Shown in pieces: positions 49,716 to 59,685 of a DNA stretch of 64,000 bases (the first letter of the stretch is position 1; every line of letters begins with the position of its first letter). Source of the DNA: Lachnospiraceae bacterium (GTDB lineage Bacteria; Bacillota; Clostridia; Lachnospirales; Lachnospiraceae); contig JAJQDT010000067.1 of assembly GCA_021202075.1 (NCBI GenBank), positions 38,912 to 102,911 on the forward strand, read 5' to 3'. Made by a program: the position numbers and the translations under genes. The notes beneath the pieces were generated by a model that saw only the letters and a program-made list of their open reading frames with translations, did not search any database and was not told where the DNA came from.

Positions 49716-50744
49716 CTATTTAACAATCGTATTTTTATTGAACACTTGGCCTGACTTATTCTTTCCTTTATCAATAATATTAAAATAATCATATTTCTCG
49801 CCATTTGCTGTTTTAATGACATCAGCAAAAGCACTTACATTAGAGTGACCTGCTATTAAGCCATCACAGCGAGATAGAGTGATTACATCGCGTAAAACCT
49901 CAAAGCCAAGTAAAAACTGATGGTGAGCTCGCGTGTTAACTGATGTATGTAAAGCTTTTCCATCAGTGGAACGCAAAACATCACTATAAGAACAAACAAG
50001 TCTTGGAAACTCTTGATTTAGTCGAGCAATAGCAGCTTGTTCATCAGACGCGACAAATATTCGTTCACAATCACTGCAATCCAATGCTATTTTAATCTGG
50101 TTTATGGTCTCGTCTAGAGTCACGGGAATAGGATGATTCTTATAACCAAGCTTATAATCCGTTCCCCTAAAATGTATACCAAGTGTTTTTTTGGAATCAA
50201 GCAAAGATGACTCATCCTTGTCAATTTTATTTTGAATATCTGGATTTAATCGTATGTGCTTGCGCCATACTGCAGCGTATGCATCGACAGAATCTCTATC
50301 TTTATAGTACAAATCACAAATGCTGAGATGTTTGTTCTTAAATTTAACAACATTCTGCGAATGCAATAGTTCATTGTAATCCACCAAACCATTTTGTTGA
50401 AAATAATATTCAAACGGATTGTTTGTATATGAAATTGTCGAATCATAATAAAGAGTCTCTTGAGAAAAACTCATATGGGGCACAAAACCAAATCTATCAC
50501 TTAGAATTAATCCTGTACAAAGCCATCTCATCAACCCGAAAAAGCCCATACAATCATGATCTATACATAAATTGTAGACTATTTTCCCTTGATTCAAATC
50601 CCCATAATTCTCGATTTCGATATCATTATAATTATTGTTGATTCCCCATATTCTATCTTGGATGTCTTTATTGTTCAATGCCCGAAAGGCCATTACGAAA
50701 GAATATAGTGCTTTGTTTCCCTTGAAAAGACTTTTTATATCCAT
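49716..50744 (-). CDS. Probable fucosyltransferase (GT23/O-FucT-like)
   Basis: 342 residues. The motif LGIHFRGTDYKLGY resembles the HxRxTD loop that binds GDP-fucose in alpha-1,6 and protein O-fucosyltransferases, and ERIFVASDEQAAIARL with LSRCDGLIAGHSNVSAFAD matches later parts. It would transfer fucose from GDP-fucose made by fcl or fkp in this same locus. The ATG begins one base after the stop of the corrected upstream glycosyltransferase. Confidence 0.75.
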   Translation of the reverse strand: MDIKSLFKGNKALYSFVMAFRALNNKDIQDRIWGINNNYNDIEIENYGDLNQGKIVYNLCIDHDCMGFFGLMRWLCTGLILSDRFGFVPHMSFSQETLYYDSTISYTNNPFEYYFQQNGLVDYNELLHSQNVVKFKNKHLSICDLYYKDRDSVDAYAAVWRKHIRLNPDIQNKIDKDESSLLDSKKTLGIHFRGTDYKLGYKNHPIPVTLDETINQIKIALDCSDCERIFVASDEQAAIARLNQEFPRLVCSYSDVLRSTDGKALHTSVNTRAHHQFLLGFEVLRDVITLSRCDGLIAGHSNVSAFADVIKTANGEKYDYFNIIDKGKNKSGQVFNKNTIVK

Positions 50745-50745
50745 A

Positions 50746-51712
50746 TTACGCCTGCCTTTTTATTATGTTTTTAATGATTTTTCTTATTGTATAATATCCA
50801 AATCTACAATGGTCGGAAGGAAGAGAACACATTGTAGCCATCTTATCGATTGTGGGCATCTTGCCCTTTTTTTGATAATAATTGTACGCATCAAGCATAC
50901 CATACTTCTTTTCAGCTGGTAGATGCCAAATACATACAGCATCATATTTCCACGCTGTACTAGACAGATAGAATTTTCCTGTCCAAAATCTCTGAATATA
51001 TGCATTAGCATTGCGAATTATGAGTGATTTAGAATTTTTTACTGCTATTGATATAATATACTCATCTCCAGCATTATTAGGCAGTTTAGAAAAATAGTCA
51101 TCTGCAAGTATTTGATATACTGAGTCAATGGATTGGATGAATTTTTTTAACGCATAATAATTCCCACAAATAAATTCACCCCCCCCATTGTTCTACATAC
51201 TCATGGGTTCCGTATATATCAAAATATATTTTTTCAATTTCATTCCTAACTGGATGCATAAACTGTCGATGCAGATTATACAAGAAAACACGATCCGGTC
51301 CTAGTTCACGCCATAAATAATCTAAAGGACGCATTACTAATGTATCAGTATCCAGTAGCAAAAGAATGTCATAGTCATAGTCATTTTCATATACAATGTG
51401 TTTCAATGCGCAAAGTTTATAAAAAGCATATGACCATACAAAATCCTTTGGAACACAATATTCGTCAAATGGAACGATAATGTTACGAATGCCATTATTT
51501 CTAAATAAAGCATCATATGGAGCCATCAATGGTCTATTGGTAACAATAGCACAATCCACATCTTCATTACTTTTTTTTGTTGAAATCAACGACATAAAAC
51601 TATTTCGTACATATATATCATATGTGCTAATAGATGCGCCTTTAATGTTTGGTGCTTTTGCCAACCCATCGTCTGATGAATACAGCACATTAATAACTAA
51701 AATTTTATCCAT
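50746..51712 (-). pseudogene. GT8/GT-A-like glycosyltransferase, out of frame at a G8 tract (phase-off)
   Basis: As sequenced the frame from ATG 51712 ends after 178 codons (VEQWGG, stop at 51176-51178), just after eight G residues. Removing one G restores an open frame to TAA 50746-50748, 321 codons, continuing GGEFICGNYYALKKFIQSID and on to KIIKNIIKRQA. The N-terminal part has a nucleotide-sugar fold with a DTDTLV metal motif (LLLLDTDTLVMRPL). The restored stop sits one base before the next gene's ATG. Hence the gene is intact but switched off, not decayed. Confidence 0.85.
51179..51186 (-). repeat. G8 homopolymer causing the frameshift
   Basis: Coding strand CAA TGG GGG GGG TGA. G7 or G10 would read through in the long frame; G8 stops at once. 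Confidence 0.95.
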
Positions 51713-51732
51713 TCCATACTACCTCTAAAATT

Positions 51733-52890
51733 TCACTTACTAAACTGAGTTCTTTTTCTACTCCAATTGTATATTTTAGTAATCATATCTTTCAAATAAT
51801 GTATATCACTATATCGCTTAATACTATTTACCTTTCCATTTTTTTCGTTGTACAACCTTTCTAAATTATGCAATGGGTAATCGACAACAAAATTTCTCAG
51901 CAGCATCCTCTCCTCTTCCAAAAGTTTTGAGTATTCTTCTGGATGAGAATCTAAGAACATTATCTTTTCGATTGCATCCTCGGCATTCATAACCCACGCA
52001 TCTTTGGGAAGGATCTGACCACATATGATATCCTCTGGATTCATCAATACAACTGTTCCGCATGAAATGGCTTCTATAGCCCCGTTTCCTCGTGTAATTC
52101 GCCCTCCAACTTTTAAATAATATTTAGCATCATACATTTCGCAAAGATTATCCCTAATTAATTGCTTATGCACTTTTATTGGTTGCCCAGTTGCATCTGA
52201 AATAGGTTCAAATTGAGGTATTCTTATAACAGGTCTCTCTGTAGTTGTATTTATTTCTCCATATATTCCTTCGTTCAAAGGTGGTCTTTTTAAGTAACTA
52301 GCTACAATCTTTTCCAAGCATTTATCGCCAACAAATGTATAAGGGAAATCAAGGACTCCGGTAGTCTTATTATATCTTCCACATATTTCTTGATTTAAAC
52401 TAACATCGTACCCAAAATAGACTTTGTCCATAGCAAAATTTGCAGCACCTATCATATATGCCCATAAAGTTCCAGGGTATTTTCTTGTCATATATGTCGG
52501 TATCGCACAATTAACGCATATTACGATATTGTATTTTCCCCAGTCAATAGTTTTTAAATCAACGGCATAAAACCCGTTTGGTTTATTAGAACCCGGTTTT
52601 TTAAATTCCTGTCCCGGAATACAGTCCAAAGTACAATTCTTCAAGGCTCGGTCATTTTTAATTGCTTTTCTCGTGATTGCAGTTCTTTCCCAGAATCTGC
52701 ATTCACGATGTTTTTTCTCTTCTTTAACAATATAAAAATCCGTATTCAATAAAGTGAATAGCCCAATGGGTCCAACTCTTCCTTGTGACGAAAAAAGTAT
52801 CTCCTCAACTGAAGCATCATTTGAGGCCACATATAGATCTTGATAGCAATCTTGCTTAACAAAAGCAATTTTCATATCTTCTATTTTCAT
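51733..52890 (-). CDS. Glycosyltransferase, GT-B-like
   Basis: 385 residues. The second half has the C-terminal GT-B pattern: YYLKVGGRITRGNGAIEAIS, CGTVVLMNPEDIICGQILPK and DAIEKIMFLDSHPEEYSKLL, in which Gly/Glu residues of the donor site can be recognised. The N-terminal half is less conserved (GPIGLFTLLNTDFYIVKEEK). AT-rich composition like its neighbours. Donor and acceptor unknown. Confidence 0.7.
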   Translation of the reverse strand: MKIEDMKIAFVKQDCYQDLYVASNDASVEEILFSSQGRVGPIGLFTLLNTDFYIVKEEKKHRECRFWERTAITRKAIKNDRALKNCTLDCIPGQEFKKPGSNKPNGFYAVDLKTIDWGKYNIVICVNCAIPTYMTRKYPGTLWAYMIGAANFAMDKVYFGYDVSLNQEICGRYNKTTGVLDFPYTFVGDKCLEKIVASYLKRPPLNEGIYGEINTTTERPVIRIPQFEPISDATGQPIKVHKQLIRDNLCEMYDAKYYLKVGGRITRGNGAIEAISCGTVVLMNPEDIICGQILPKDAWVMNAEDAIEKIMFLDSHPEEYSKLLEEERMLLRNFVVDYPLHNLERLYNEKNGKVNSIKRYSDIHYLKDMITKIYNWSRKRTQFSK

Positions 52891-52957
52891 TTTGTGAAAA
52901 ACCTTTCATGAAATTTTATTTTCGTCGCTTACATATCTAAATATATACAGCTAAGGC

Positions 52958-53770
52958 TTATGACAAGTTTTTATCATTCTTAAATAAACGTCTGACTTGG
53001 TTAACTAAGCATACTGGCAACACATGTAATGGCGTTACTAATACATAAAATGTAAACCTATAAAAAGGATTGCAACTTGATTTTTTTGAAAAAACCTGCC
53101 TATAGGTCAATTTTCTAAAGTTTCCATAGCCACAGGTCTTTTCATCAAAACTATATGTAAGATCGTCGTAGCATTTAATCGTATATCCTCTTTTTACCGC
53201 TCTAATTGTCCACTCATAATCTGACTGATAATGTGGAAGTATCTTTGGGTGAAAATACCCAATATTTCTAATGGCTTCTGCATAGAAGAATAAACTTCTT
53301 GTCGCGACGCAGTTTGAATACTCATTTGGTCCAACAGGGTAGCCCCTACCTTTTTTTAAATCCCAAAAAATCGGCGTTGTCTTATATTGATGAGTATTGA
53401 TGCTTACTCCAATACCACTAACAAGAGTGTTTCTTGGCTCTTTTATTAATTTTGAGATTCCCCTTTCAATATAATTCTCGTCAAAATCAACATCATCATT
53501 ACTTATTAAGACCATATCATCCTTTTTACAAACGCTATTTACCCACCTCAATGCAACATCCATTGCTCCTGCCCACCATAGGTTCCCGTCACCAGCAATT
53601 ATATGAATATTGGAAAATTGTTTCTGAGCCATTTCTACTGTTCCATCTGTACAACCATCGTCAACTAGTACCAGCATTATGCTCTCATTTATTGTTTGCT
53701 GATTTAATTTATTTATAAATATCCTAGTTGTTTCAATGCGATTATGAACCGCTGTTATGACATATATCAT
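52958..53770 (-). CDS. Glycosyltransferase family 2
   Basis: 270 residues from ATG 53770; the frame is open to 53848. GT-A fold: MIYVITAVHNRIETTRIFIN, VLVDDGCTDGTVEMAQKQF, IIAGDGNLWWAGAMDVALRW and the metal motif ISNDDVDFDENYIE. The W-W-A-G-A motif is usual in rhamnosyltransferase-like GT2 proteins, and dTDP-rhamnose genes lie upstream, so rhamnose transfer is plausible. Confidence 0.88.
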   Translation of the reverse strand: MIYVITAVHNRIETTRIFINKLNQQTINESIMLVLVDDGCTDGTVEMAQKQFSNIHIIAGDGNLWWAGAMDVALRWVNSVCKKDDMVLISNDDVDFDENYIERGISKLIKEPRNTLVSGIGVSINTHQYKTTPIFWDLKKGRGYPVGPNEYSNCVATRSLFFYAEAIRNIGYFHPKILPHYQSDYEWTIRAVKRGYTIKCYDDLTYSFDEKTCGYGNFRKLTYRQVFSKKSSCNPFYRFTFYVLVTPLHVLPVCLVNQVRRLFKNDKNLS

Positions 53771-53774
53771 GCTC

Positions 53775-54941
53775 TTAACCCCTATCATAATAATCTGGTA
53801 GACAACTTTTTGAAATTTCAGTATATCTGAAGGTATACTGATTTTCATTTGCTAGTTTGCACATGTATGTATACTTTTCCGGCTCCTTACATTCCTCTAT
53901 AGCATCCTGCATTGCTTCTAGCGTGTCCTCATATAGGAATCTAACATTTCCGCCTTTATCTACGTGTGTTGTTCCTTCCCAATATTTACATATCATTGGC
54001 TTTCCCATTCCAGCTACTTCTTCCCAAAAAACTGAATGCCGTCCTGGAAAAACAACTAAATCGGCTGCACCGAAGAATTGATACGAATCTGCAGAATCAA
54101 TCCAGCCAACATATTGTATACGTCTTCCATCAATATATTGCATAAACCTATCCTTGATTGATTCATCTACCGATCCAAATATAATCAACCTCAATTTTTC
54201 GTCTTTATTTTTAGCTACTGCTTCGAGTAGAAGCAATGTTTGCCATTTTGCCTTGTCAATCTTTCCTCCTGAAACAATCAAAAAATCTGTTTCATTGATT
54301 TCATACTTATTTCTAAAGGAGCGAATATTATCTTTCAACAACGCCTGTTCTACCAATTCATCATCGGCACCCATCACAAGTAAAGAAACTTTTTGCGGAT
54401 CTACGTGATAAATATTTTTCAGGAATTCTACTCTTGCTGGTAATACACCATATACATGATCTGCATATTTTGCTATGTATCTAAAATGCCACCCCCATAT
54501 TATTCGATGTAATATATTTTTTGATATCCAATTTGAAGCACTGTTTGAAAAATCAACATGACAGTCTACAACTAATCTAACATTCGGGTTATTTCTTACA
54601 TATTTTCCCACTTCTACTATATCCAAATACTGGGCAGCGTGTGCAAAAATAAAGTCTGGTGATATCCTTTCTATTTCTTCATATACATTTTCAAATCTTT
54701 TAAACTTATTTTGAAAGTTGTCTTTTCCCTTAATCTCTATTCTAACAAAATGCACTCCATCCTTATCATCGTATCTATCTTTATCAGTCTTATGCATCTT
54801 GCCATCGCTTCCCCAAATCCACTTAGAGGTAAGCATATAAACATCATGGCCAAGTTTTTTGTGGTATTTGATTAGCATGTTATCTTGATAGTTCCATCCG
54901 TCCGTTACCGGTCCCCTTAATGTTATATGCAAAATTTTCAT
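53775..54941 (-). CDS. Glycosyltransferase family 4
   Basis: 388 residues from ATG 54941 (GAGGTG site). GT-B fold: MKILHITLRGPVTDGWNYQD at the start, VVDCHVDFSNSASN, YGVLPARVEFLKNIYHVDP, then IVSGGKIDKAKWQTLLLLEA and FFGAADLVVFPGRHSVFWEE, the donor-site E-x7-E type region. Acts on the cytoplasmic face using a nucleotide sugar. Confidence 0.85.
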   Translation of the reverse strand: MKILHITLRGPVTDGWNYQDNMLIKYHKKLGHDVYMLTSKWIWGSDGKMHKTDKDRYDDKDGVHFVRIEIKGKDNFQNKFKRFENVYEEIERISPDFIFAHAAQYLDIVEVGKYVRNNPNVRLVVDCHVDFSNSASNWISKNILHRIIWGWHFRYIAKYADHVYGVLPARVEFLKNIYHVDPQKVSLLVMGADDELVEQALLKDNIRSFRNKYEINETDFLIVSGGKIDKAKWQTLLLLEAVAKNKDEKLRLIIFGSVDESIKDRFMQYIDGRRIQYVGWIDSADSYQFFGAADLVVFPGRHSVFWEEVAGMGKPMICKYWEGTTHVDKGGNVRFLYEDTLEAMQDAIEECKEPEKYTYMCKLANENQYTFRYTEISKSCLPDYYDRG

Positions 54942-54960
54942 TAATTTCACCTCGGAAAAA

Positions 54961-56115
54961 TTATTTAATTATTGAGTCCAATACTCCGGCTAAAAAGCTA
55001 TATGATTTTTCTCTAAGATCTCTTAATTTTAAGTCAGGAATTGAAAAATCTATCTCATCGAACATCTTTGTGTCAAGTCCTTTTGAAGAATCGAAAAGTC
55101 TATTCTTTAATTCCAATAGACTAAGTAAAGATGTAAGCCTTGAATTGGTTGATTCTTTTCCATTGACATTTTCCGTATATCTCTTGAATGTTATAAATTG
55201 CTTATGATATAATATTGAGAATACCGTTCCGTGGAACGAATCGGTACATACATATTGCGCATTACTTATCAAATTGATGAATTCTGATGGACCCACTCCT
55301 TCAGGAATGACATTTCCAAATCCAAAATCTGATTTAACGATTTCATCTCCGTGCGGTAAAGTTACAATAGGAAGTTTTAACGCTTCACTCAACCTTCTTG
55401 CTGTTTCACGATGATTAGGATTATCTCCCAAAAAATAACACATTATATATTTGCCTTCTATTATTTTTTCTCCCTTTATTTTATCCCAGCAAGTTCTATC
55501 TATTAAGATAGTAGGATCTGCTACCACCGGAACTCTTCTGCCCGTCATTTTATATATAAGTTCACTCGCACTTTTTTCTCGGACAGAAACGAACTGTATT
55601 CTCTGAATGTCTCTCCTTGTTTTTTTTCGTTGATACTTAGGCAAATCGCTCACTCCGAAACTTGCGGCATATGTAATTTTAGGAATTTCATCTGGCACCC
55701 AACTCATTGAGAAATAATCAGCTCCATAATTTAATGGATTCCAAACTTGGTCACTACCTAATACAAAAACATCATATTTTTTTGATTTCTCAATTAAGTT
55801 TTTTCGTCCCACATAGACTTCTGAAGATATAAAATGTTCATCAATAAATGTTTCCATCGCTCTTTCTTTACATTGAAAATACTCACCGAGCTTTTTATCT
55901 ATTAGATTCAAGTATAATTTTTTGTACACTACCTGAATCTGTCGTTCTAACATTGGAGGATACAAAAGTCTCAGACCTTGCTTTAAAATATTTGTTTTTT
56001 TATAAGAGATTATCTCTACATCATGCCCCATTTCTCTAAGAACCTCTTGTGTGGCATATGATTGTAATAAACTACCATAGTTTAATGTACGCACTGCCAA
56101 TAAACCAATTTTCAT
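54961..56115 (-). CDS. Polysaccharide pyruvyl transferase family protein
   Basis: 384 residues from ATG 56115. Begins MKIGLLAVRTLNYGSLLQSY and has FVLGSDQVWNP, ITYAASFGVSDLP, VSVREKSASELI, VVADPTILIDRTCW and CTDSFHGTVFSILYHKQF, all typical. It adds a pyruvate ketal from PEP, or in some members acts as a sugar transferase. Pyruvylation and acetylation would add negative charge to the polymer. Confidence 0.9.
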   Translation of the reverse strand: MKIGLLAVRTLNYGSLLQSYATQEVLREMGHDVEIISYKKTNILKQGLRLLYPPMLERQIQVVYKKLYLNLIDKKLGEYFQCKERAMETFIDEHFISSEVYVGRKNLIEKSKKYDVFVLGSDQVWNPLNYGADYFSMSWVPDEIPKITYAASFGVSDLPKYQRKKTRRDIQRIQFVSVREKSASELIYKMTGRRVPVVADPTILIDRTCWDKIKGEKIIEGKYIMCYFLGDNPNHRETARRLSEALKLPIVTLPHGDEIVKSDFGFGNVIPEGVGPSEFINLISNAQYVCTDSFHGTVFSILYHKQFITFKRYTENVNGKESTNSRLTSLLSLLELKNRLFDSSKGLDTKMFDEIDFSIPDLKLRDLREKSYSFLAGVLDSIIK

Positions 56116-56130
56116 CACTGTAACCTCACC

Positions 56131-56730
56131 TTAAAACCTAAATGTATCTTTCAATCCAAGCCACTTCTGATCCTTATCGCTTAGATTCAGTTTCGCACCA
56201 TCTAAACTATATCCTTCAGCATTTGCTGTGCCTCGATATTCTCCAACGACACCCGGCCATTCAATACCTATCTCCGGGTCATTCCAAGCCATTCCACCTT
56301 CGTCTCCGGGATGATAGAAGTCAGTACACTTGTAGCAAAACTCTGCTACATCGGAGAGAACCAGAAAGCCGTGTGCAAACCCTTCTGAAATATAAAACTG
56401 CTTCATGTTCTCTGCATTTAGCTCTACTCCATACCACTGACCATAGGTTTTGCTGTTGTTTCTCAAGTCTACAGCCACATCAAAAACGCTGCCCTTAATG
56501 ACACGCACCAGCTTTCCTTGAGGATATTTCTTTTGAAAATGCAATCCCCTCAGAACACCCTTGGTTGACATGGACTGGTTGTCCTGGACAAATACCATAT
56601 CCAATCCAGCCTCATGCATATCATTCTGGTTATATGTCTCCACGAAATAGCCTCTGCTGTCACCGTGGACAGTTGGCTCAATTACATACAGTCCATCTAT
56701 TGGTGCTTTCGTTACTTTAATCTGTCCCAT
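56131..56730 (-). CDS. rfbC: dTDP-4-dehydrorhamnose 3,5-epimerase
   Basis: 199 residues, cupin fold. DSRGYFVETYNQNDMHEAGL, FVQDNQSMSTKGVLRGLHFQ with catalytic His, QGKLVRVIKGSVFDVAVDLR, and FYISEGFAHGFLVLSD with the Tyr nearby are all present. Third step to dTDP-L-rhamnose. The last of four rhamnose genes in order A-B-D-C. Confidence 0.96.
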   Translation of the reverse strand: MGQIKVTKAPIDGLYVIEPTVHGDSRGYFVETYNQNDMHEAGLDMVFVQDNQSMSTKGVLRGLHFQKKYPQGKLVRVIKGSVFDVAVDLRNNSKTYGQWYGVELNAENMKQFYISEGFAHGFLVLSDVAEFCYKCTDFYHPGDEGGMAWNDPEIGIEWPGVVGEYRGTANAEGYSLDGAKLNLSDKDQKWLGLKDTFRF

Positions 56731-56748
56731 GACTTTTCCACCTACTTC

Positions 56749-57645
56749 TTAATACTCAATCTCTTTCAAATATCTGCTCACAGCATCCTGCCAAGTGGGC
56801 AATGGCGTAAAGCCTGCTTCCACCAGCTTGCTCTTATCCAAACGACTGTTGAATGGACGTGCCGCTTTAGACAATCCATACTCTTCTGTGGTCACAGGAA
56901 TCACTTCTGTCGTGTATCCAGCCTGCCTATAAATCTCCTTCGTGAAGTCATACCAACTGATATATCCACCATCGTTTGTGGCGTGGTAATAGCCGTACTT
57001 CTCGGTTTCTACCATATCCACCAGAAGCCGTGCCAAATCGTATGTATAGGTCGGCATGCCAATCTGGTCATTAACGACTCTCACAGTGTCGTGTGTCTTT
57101 CCAACGTTCAGCATCGTCTTGATGAAGTTCTTACCATTTAAACCGAACACCCATGCAATACGAACGATGAAGTACTTGTCCAATGTCTGTCTCACAGCAA
57201 GTTCGCCTTCAAGCTTTGTCTGTCCGTAGACGTTGAGAGGCTTGTAGTCCTTGCAGTCAGGTTTCCATGGCTCTGTACCTTGTCCGTCAAAGACATAATC
57301 GGTGCTGATGTAGACCATTTTGCAATCAAGTTTCTTGCAAACTTCTGCGATATTTCTTGTACCGCCTGCATTTATTGCACGGACTTTCTCAACCTTGTCG
57401 TCGTCTTCAGCCATATCCACAGCTGTCCAAGCGGCGCAGTGGATTACAACATCGGGATTTACTTCGGTTATTTCTTTTTCTACTGCTGTAGCATCGGTGA
57501 TGTCAAGTTGAACATATGGATATGAACTATCATTGATTTCAACTACATCAGAGCCAACGCTCTCATAGCCACGCTTATTCAATTCATTCATCACGTCGTG
57601 TCCGAGCTGTCCTCCGACACCGGTTACGAATACCTTCATGTTCAT
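56749..57645 (-). CDS. rfbD: dTDP-4-dehydrorhamnose reductase
   Basis: 298 residues (start at 57645 or at 57639). VFVTGVGGQLGHDVMNELNK, CAAWTAVDMAEDD, VYISTDYVFDGQG with KPLNVYGQTKLEGE (Tyr-x3-Lys), and RIAWVFGLNGKNFIKTML. Last step to dTDP-L-rhamnose. Confidence 0.96.
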   Translation of the reverse strand: MNMKVFVTGVGGQLGHDVMNELNKRGYESVGSDVVEINDSSYPYVQLDITDATAVEKEITEVNPDVVIHCAAWTAVDMAEDDDKVEKVRAINAGGTRNIAEVCKKLDCKMVYISTDYVFDGQGTEPWKPDCKDYKPLNVYGQTKLEGELAVRQTLDKYFIVRIAWVFGLNGKNFIKTMLNVGKTHDTVRVVNDQIGMPTYTYDLARLLVDMVETEKYGYYHATNDGGYISWYDFTKEIYRQAGYTTEVIPVTTEEYGLSKAARPFNSRLDKSKLVEAGFTPLPTWQDAVSRYLKEIEY

Positions 57646-57679
57646 CTATCTCCATCAACCTTATCGGTTAGCATAAACT

Positions 57680-58699
57680 TCAACGATTAGCGTACATTTT
57701 CTCGTAATAGTTCTGATACTCTCCGCTTACGATGGTTTCCCACCACTTACGGTTATCTAAGTACCACTGAATTGTCTTCTTGATGCCATCCTCGAACTTC
57801 GTCTCCGGCAGCCACCCCAGTTCATCGTGAATTTTAGTCGGGTCAATGGCATACCGCATATCGTGACCCTTGCGATCTGTGACATGGGTAATCAAACTCT
57901 CCGGCTTACCAAGTTCACGGCAGATAATCTTCACAATGTCGATGTTCTTCATCTCATTGTGACCGCCGACGTTATAGACTTCGCCTACTTTGCCCCTGTG
58001 GATAATTAAATCAATAGCACTGCAGTGGTCTTCCACATAGAGCCAGTCACGAACGTTGAGACCTTCACCATAGACCGGCAGAGGCTTGTCGTTCAGAGCA
58101 TTGGCAATCATGAGCGGTATCAGCTTCTCCGGGAAGTGATACGGGCCATAGTTATTGGAGCATCTTGAAATAGTCACAGGCAATCCATAGGTTCTGTGAT
58201 AAGCGAGAACCAGAAGGTCTGCACTCGCCTTACTCGAACTGTATGGGCTGCTCGTGTGAATCGGAGTATCCTCAGTAAAGAATAAGTCCGGGCGGTCTAA
58301 TGGCAGATCACCATATACCTCGTCGGTTGACACTTGATGATAACGAGTAATGCCATACTTCCGGCAGGCGTCCATCAGAACACTGGTACCGATAATGTTG
58401 GTCTGTAAAAAGATGCCCGGATCTTCAATAGAACGGTCAACATGGCTTTCTGCTGCGAAATTGACCACAATATCAGGTTTTTCTTCTTCAAAAAGTTTGT
58501 ATACTGCATCCCTGTCACAGATGTCCGCTCTCACAAATCTGAAATTCGGATTATCCATCACAGGTGCCAAGGTAGACAAATTACCCGCATATGTCAGCTT
58601 ATCCAAACAGATAATGCAATAGTCGGAGTATGTATCGAGCATATGGAATATGAAGTTGCTTCCTATAAATCCGGCACCGCCAGTTACGATGATTACCAT
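57680..58699 (-). CDS. rfbB: dTDP-glucose 4,6-dehydratase
   Basis: 339 residues, GAGAGG site. IIVTGGAGFIGSNFIFHMLD, FAAESHVDRSIEDPGIFLQT, STDEVYGDLP, SSPYSSSKASADLLV with catalytic Tyr-x3-Lys, and SRCSNNYGPYHFPEKLIPLM. Second step of the dTDP-rhamnose route. Confidence 0.97.
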   Translation of the reverse strand: MVIIVTGGAGFIGSNFIFHMLDTYSDYCIICLDKLTYAGNLSTLAPVMDNPNFRFVRADICDRDAVYKLFEEEKPDIVVNFAAESHVDRSIEDPGIFLQTNIIGTSVLMDACRKYGITRYHQVSTDEVYGDLPLDRPDLFFTEDTPIHTSSPYSSSKASADLLVLAYHRTYGLPVTISRCSNNYGPYHFPEKLIPLMIANALNDKPLPVYGEGLNVRDWLYVEDHCSAIDLIIHRGKVGEVYNVGGHNEMKNIDIVKIICRELGKPESLITHVTDRKGHDMRYAIDPTKIHDELGWLPETKFEDGIKKTIQWYLDNRKWWETIVSGEYQNYYEKMYANR

Positions 58700-58738
58700 T
58701 TTCTGTTCCTCTCTATATGAACTGTGTGCATCTACTTC

Positions 58739-59635
58739 TCAGTGCAGCACATCCAGATACTTTCCATCTAATACATCTTTCAAATATTGACCATACTGAT
58801 TCTTCTTCAATACTTCGTACACAGCCAGCACATCTTCCCTACTGATCCAACCGTTCAGATATGCGATTTCTTCCAGGCATCCAACTTTTCTGTGCTGGTG
58901 TTGTTCAATGGTCTTCACAAAGTTTGTGGCATCCACTAAAGACTCATGCGTTCCTGTATCAAGCCATGTGAAGCCCTGTCCCAGCAGTTCCACATTCAAA
59001 TCACCATTTTCAAGATAGATGCGATTTAAATCCGTAATTTCCAACTCACCACGAGCTGACGGAGTTAGATTCTTTGCGTACTCCACGACACGATTGTCGT
59101 AGAAATACAAACCCGTCACACAGTAATTGCTCTTCGGATGCTCCGGCTTTTCTTCAATAGACACAGCCTTGCCGTCCTTATCGAACTCCACAATACCGAA
59201 CCGTTCAGGGTCATCCACATAATACCCAAACACTGTAGCACCTTTGCCGTTCTCAGCATTCTCCACAGCGGCTTTCAGTCTCTTCTTCAATCCGTGTCCG
59301 GCGAAGATGTTATCACCCAGCACCATAGCCACGGTATCGTTTCCGATAAAGTCCGCACCAATGATGAATGCCTGTGCCAATCCATCCGGAGATGGCTGAA
59401 CCGCATAGGACAACCTCACTCCAAACTGGTGACCATCACCCAGCAAATCCTCAAAGCGAGGCGTATCCGCCGGCGTGGAAATAATCAGAATATCCCGTAT
59501 GCCTGCATTCATCAGAATGGACATCGGATAATAAATCATTGGCTTATCATATATAGGAAGCAATTGCTTCGATGTAACTTTTGTCAGCGGATACAAGCGA
59601 GTGCCTGAACCGCCTGCCAATATAATGCCTCTCAT
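58739..59635 (-). CDS. rfbA: Glucose-1-phosphate thymidylyltransferase
   Basis: 298 residues from ATG 59635; a TTG lies two codons upstream. [60 protein letters not shown], and [20 protein letters not shown] are complete. First and feedback-regulated step to dTDP-rhamnose. Confidence 0.97.
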   Translation of the reverse strand: MRGIILAGGSGTRLYPLTKVTSKQLLPIYDKPMIYYPMSILMNAGIRDILIISTPADTPRFEDLLGDGHQFGVRLSYAVQPSPDGLAQAFIIGADFIGNDTVAMVLGDNIFAGHGLKKRLKAAVENAENGKGATVFGYYVDDPERFGIVEFDKDGKAVSIEEKPEHPKSNYCVTGLYFYDNRVVEYAKNLTPSARGELEITDLNRIYLENGDLNVELLGQGFTWLDTGTHESLVDATNFVKTIEQHQHRKVGCLEEIAYLNGWISREDVLAVYEVLKKNQYGQYLKDVLDGKYLDVLH

Positions 59636-59685
59636 GCTCAAAAAACTCCCATTTTATATATTAACGCAAACCTATCAACACTTAG

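Noticed and set aside
50784..51011. 75-codon minus-strand frame
   Set aside because: Shadow inside the shifted part of the phase-off glycosyltransferase gene; the other frame fits the gene family.
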